The translations under genes and the position numbers were made by a program. DNA of 8,858 nucleotides, taken from positions 1 to 8,858 of the forward strand of contig WLHO01000023.1 in the NCBI GenBank assembly GCA_009702645.1. The letters are read 5' to 3'. This DNA comes from Actinomycetota bacterium. GTDB taxonomy: Bacteria; Actinomycetota; Actinomycetes; Actinomycetales; Microbacteriaceae. The stretch's first letter is position 1; each line of letters opens with the position of its first letter. The notes beneath the pieces were generated by a model, which saw only the letters and a program-made list of their open reading frames with translations, had not been told where the DNA came from and searched no databases. Shown piece by piece: positions 6,793-8,858 of this stretch.

Positions 6793-6813
6793 TTATCCAC
6801 AGAGTTATACACC
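6793..6813 (+). promoter_or_regulatory. Two tandem DnaA-box-like 9-mers
   Basis: TTATCCACA at 6793-6801 is a perfect match to the bacterial DnaA box (TTATNCACA). TTATACACC at 6805-6813 differs from it at the last base only. Both point the same way, 12 bases apart start to start, so they fall on roughly one face of the helix. They lie between the converging ends of psuK and gatB, where no promoter is expected. They could bind DnaA as a titration or regulatory site; nothing here (no dnaA, dnaN or AT-rich unwinding region) marks a replication origin. Confidence 0.45.
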
Positions 6814-6840
6814 TTGGCAAAACACCCTAAAAGTGGGCCT

Positions 6841-8346
6841 TTAGAGCTCGTTTGCCCTTTGAATTACTAGCTCTCGGACCCTAGCGGCATCAGCAGAACC
6901 GGCCATGGCCTTCATAACCGCACCAATAACGGCTCCGGCGGCCTGGAGCTTGCCCTCGCGAATCTTCTCAAGCACATCAGGCTGCTCAGCAAGCACCTTG
7001 TCGATAGCAGCTAGAAGTGCGCCGTCGTCAGAAACAACTTCGAGTCCGCGCTTAGCAACAATTTCGGCCGGATCTCCTTCGCCTGCAAGTACTCCAGTTA
7101 GAACTTCACGAGCTAGACGATCAGTTAGCTTGCCAGATTCAACTAGCTCCGCGATTTGGGCAACCTGGGCTGGCGTTATCGAAAGCTCTGCAATGTCTTT
7201 GTCTTCGCTGTTGGCGATTCGAGCAAGCTCACCGGTCCACCACTTTCTGGCAGACTGTGGCTTTGCTCCAGCTTTCACAGTGTCGTCGATTTCATCGAGC
7301 AAATCTGAGTTCACAACATCGCGGAACTCGAGATCGCTGAAGCCCCACAGGTCCTGAAGTCGCTTGCGTCTAATCGCAGGCTTTTCAGGAAGTGTTGCAC
7401 GAAGCTGCTCAATCCATTCCTTGGAAGGCTGAACTGGAACTAGATCTGGCTCCGGGAAGTAGCGGTAGTCATCGGCATCCGATTTTGGTCGGCCGGAAGA
7501 GGTAGCTCCGCGGTCTTCGTGCCAGTGACGAGTTTCCTGAATGATTGCGGTGCCTTGAGATAGCAGGTGCGCCTGTCGCTGAATCTCGTATTTGACCGCG
7601 CGCTCGATGCTGCGAAGTGAGTTAACGTTTTTGGTCTCAGTTCGGGTGCCAAGTTTTTCCTGACCCTTCGGGCGAATAGAAACGTTGGCATCACAGCGAA
7701 CGTTGCCTCGCTCCATGCGAGCATCAGATACTCCAAGGTTTTTCACAATCTCACGAATTGATCGAACATACGCAGCAGCAAGTTCCGGAGCTTCATCGCC
7801 TGCACCGTAAATCGGCTTGGTCACAATCTCAACCAGCGGAACGCCGGCACGGTTGAAATCAACTAGCGAGAATTCTGCTCCTTGGATGCGGCCAGTTGAG
7901 CCTCCAACGTGGGTCAGCTTGCCGGCGTCTTCTTCCATGTGAGCTCGCTCGATTTCCACGGTGAAAACTTTTCCTGATGGAACTTCGATGTCAATCTTGC
8001 CGTTGAAGGCAATTGGCTCGTCGTACTGGGAAGTCTGGAAGTTCTTAGCTAGGTCCGGGTAGAAGTAGTTTTTTCTGGAGAAGCGGCCTGTTTCGGCAAT
8101 TTGGCAATCTAGCGCCAAGCCGATCTTGATTGAGTTCTCGATTGCCTTGCCGTTCACCGCTGGCATCGCTCCAGGGAATCCTAGGCAGTTTGGGCAGACG
8201 TTGGTGTTTGGCTCATCACCAAACACGTTGGCACAACCACAAAACATCTTGGTATTGGTATTGAGCTCGACGTGAACCTCAAGCCCGATAACCACTTCAT
8301 AGGCTTCAAGAGCTTTCTGGTAATCCATGAGCTGATCTTTAGCCAT
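6841..8346 (-). CDS. gatB: Asp-tRNA(Asn)/Glu-tRNA(Gln) amidotransferase subunit B
   Basis: A 501-residue subunit of the GatCAB complex. It binds the mischarged tRNA, activates the Glu or Asp side chain with ATP, and receives ammonia made by GatA, yielding Gln-tRNA(Gln) and/or Asn-tRNA(Asn). The catalytic 'cradle' opens with [11 protein letters not shown] (H25 matches the magnesium-binding His12 of S. aureus GatB) and continues with [25 protein letters not shown] (E138/E139) and [13 protein letters not shown] (E173). Four cysteines, C36, C38, C51 and C54, form the expected zinc site. The C-terminal third is the helical YqeY-like tRNA-binding domain, with [13 protein letters not shown] near the end. 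The ATG overlaps the gatA stop by one base (TAATG), and GAGG 7 bases upstream supports this start; an ATG at codon 7 is less likely. Length and motifs are normal. Confidence 0.98.
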   Translation of the reverse strand: MAKDQLMDYQKALEAYEVVIGLEVHVELNTNTKMFCGCANVFGDEPNTNVCPNCLGFPGAMPAVNGKAIENSIKIGLALDCQIAETGRFSRKNYFYPDLAKNFQTSQYDEPIAFNGKIDIEVPSGKVFTVEIERAHMEEDAGKLTHVGGSTGRIQGAEFSLVDFNRAGVPLVEIVTKPIYGAGDEAPELAAAYVRSIREIVKNLGVSDARMERGNVRCDANVSIRPKGQEKLGTRTETKNVNSLRSIERAVKYEIQRQAHLLSQGTAIIQETRHWHEDRGATSSGRPKSDADDYRYFPEPDLVPVQPSKEWIEQLRATLPEKPAIRRKRLQDLWGFSDLEFRDVVNSDLLDEIDDTVKAGAKPQSARKWWTGELARIANSEDKDIAELSITPAQVAQIAELVESGKLTDRLAREVLTGVLAGEGDPAEIVAKRGLEVVSDDGALLAAIDKVLAEQPDVLEKIREGKLQAAGAVIGAVMKAMAGSADAARVRELVIQRANEL

Positions 8347-8858
8347 TAGTTCACCTCAAGCTTTGGTGCAAAATCCAACATGGTCTTTGACCACTTGTTC
8401 TCAAGTAGCTTTTCAAGAACCGCTCCGACTTTGTAAAGCCTTGCGTCTTGTCTTGCAGGAGCTAAGAACTGAGCCCCAACCGGAAGGTTGTCTTCTTTAG
8501 CAAGACCAACCGGAAGGCTCATTCCTGGAACTCCGGCTAGGTTAGCGGGGATAGTTGCGATGTCATTTAGATACATTGCCAGTGGGTCTTCTTGCTTTTC
8601 CCCCAGCTTGAAAGCTGTGGTTGGTGCAGTCGGCGAAACAAGAACGTCAGCTTTTTCAAAAGCCTTGGCAAGATCTGCCTGAATCAGGGTTCTTACCTTC
8701 TGAGCACTGCCGTAGTAGGCGTCGTAGTATCCAGAAGAAAGTGCATAGGTTCCCAAGATGATTCTTCGCTTTACTTCTGGACCGAAACCTACTTCGCGGG
8801 TAGCGGCCATAACCTTTTCGACTGTTGCTGGGCCCTCTGGCATAACACGCAACCCAAA
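8346..8858 (-). CDS. gatA: Amidotransferase subunit A, C-terminal part, 5' end outside window
   Basis: The frame is open from the right edge to the TAA at 8348-8346, giving 170 residues. GatA is the glutaminase of GatCAB: it frees ammonia from glutamine and channels it to GatB. The visible portion has family-typical stretches: GLRVMPEG at the edge, then [32 protein letters not shown] and [16 protein letters not shown]. The amidase-signature region with the Ser-Ser-Lys triad belongs to the N-terminal part and is not visible, so catalytic integrity cannot be judged here. A TTG at 8852 is in frame but is internal; the real start lies to the right. The order gatA then gatB, overlapping by one base, indicates a shared operon, usually led by gatC. 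Confidence 0.95.
   Translation of the reverse strand, partial: FGLRVMPEGPATVEKVMAATREVGFGPEVKRRIILGTYALSSGYYDAYYGSAQKVRTLIQADLAKAFEKADVLVSPTAPTTAFKLGEKQEDPLAMYLNDIATIPANLAGVPGMSLPVGLAKEDNLPVGAQFLAPARQDARLYKVGAVLEKLLENKWSKTMLDFAPKLEVN

Noticed and set aside
6742..6840. Intrinsic terminator between psuK and gatB
   Set aside because: I looked for a strong stem with a T-run on both strands. Only weak, bulged pairings (for example GGTTTAG near 6741 with CTAACC near 6774) were found, so no terminator is called.
6905..7357. A 150-codon plus-strand reading frame inside gatB
   Set aside because: It is antisense to the well-conserved gatB C-terminal half. Its Ser/Ala/Pro-rich low-complexity product is typical of a shadow of a real gene.
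8841..8852. TTG at 8852 or ATG at 8843 as the start of a short minus-strand gene
   Set aside because: The frame continues to the right edge with GatA-like sequence (FGLRV). The start codons are internal and the gene is simply cut by the window.
1..8858. CRISPR array, insertion sequence, prophage gene or toxin-antitoxin pair
   Set aside because: No regularly spaced repeats of the required length, no transposase or integrase motifs and no terminal inverted repeats were seen. All sizeable stretches are accounted for by ordinary chromosomal genes.

Overview
The window reads as ordinary chromosome from an actinobacterium of moderate GC content. By eye it is near 50 percent G+C; I did not count it. 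The family-level protein sequences, the gatA-gatB tail-to-head arrangement, orn next to tRNA-His and apparently leaderless starts all fit Actinobacteria. The moderate GC and short spacers suggest a streamlined Microbacteriaceae-type genome such as the freshwater Rhodoluna/Aquiluna group. That placement is an inference and not proved here.

Layout from left to right. (1) A membrane-anchored alpha/beta hydrolase lies on the minus strand, from a GTG at 760 out past the left edge. (2) A divergent intergenic region (761-916) carries a good promoter for the next gene. (3) A complete RND-type exporter of 1092 residues follows on the plus strand, without adaptor or outer-membrane partner genes in view. 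(4) Oligoribonuclease (orn) starts 12 bases after it. (5) A complete tRNA-His gene with encoded G-1 and CCA comes next, with its own likely promoter overlapping the end of orn. (6) psuG and psuK form a 4-base-overlapping pair for pseudouridine breakdown. (7) A 99-base convergent spacer contains two tandem DnaA-box-like 9-mers. (8) gatB and the 3' end of gatA lie on the minus strand; they encode two subunits of the tRNA-dependent amidotransferase, and gatA runs off the right edge.

The central plus-strand genes share an RNA theme. Orn reduces the shortest RNA fragments to mononucleotides. PsuG splits pseudouridine 5'-phosphate, which such turnover of modified RNA would release, and PsuK feeds free pseudouridine into the same step. 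GatA/GatB act on mischarged tRNA. The functional link between orn and psuGK is inferred from neighbourhood only.

I found no mobile element, CRISPR array, phage gene or clearly new system. The points most worth checking are the DnaA-box pair at 6793-6813, the Ala/Pro-rich insert in the exporter's first extracytoplasmic loop, the lone exporter with Thr at the AcrB Lys940 position, and the possible leaderless starts.
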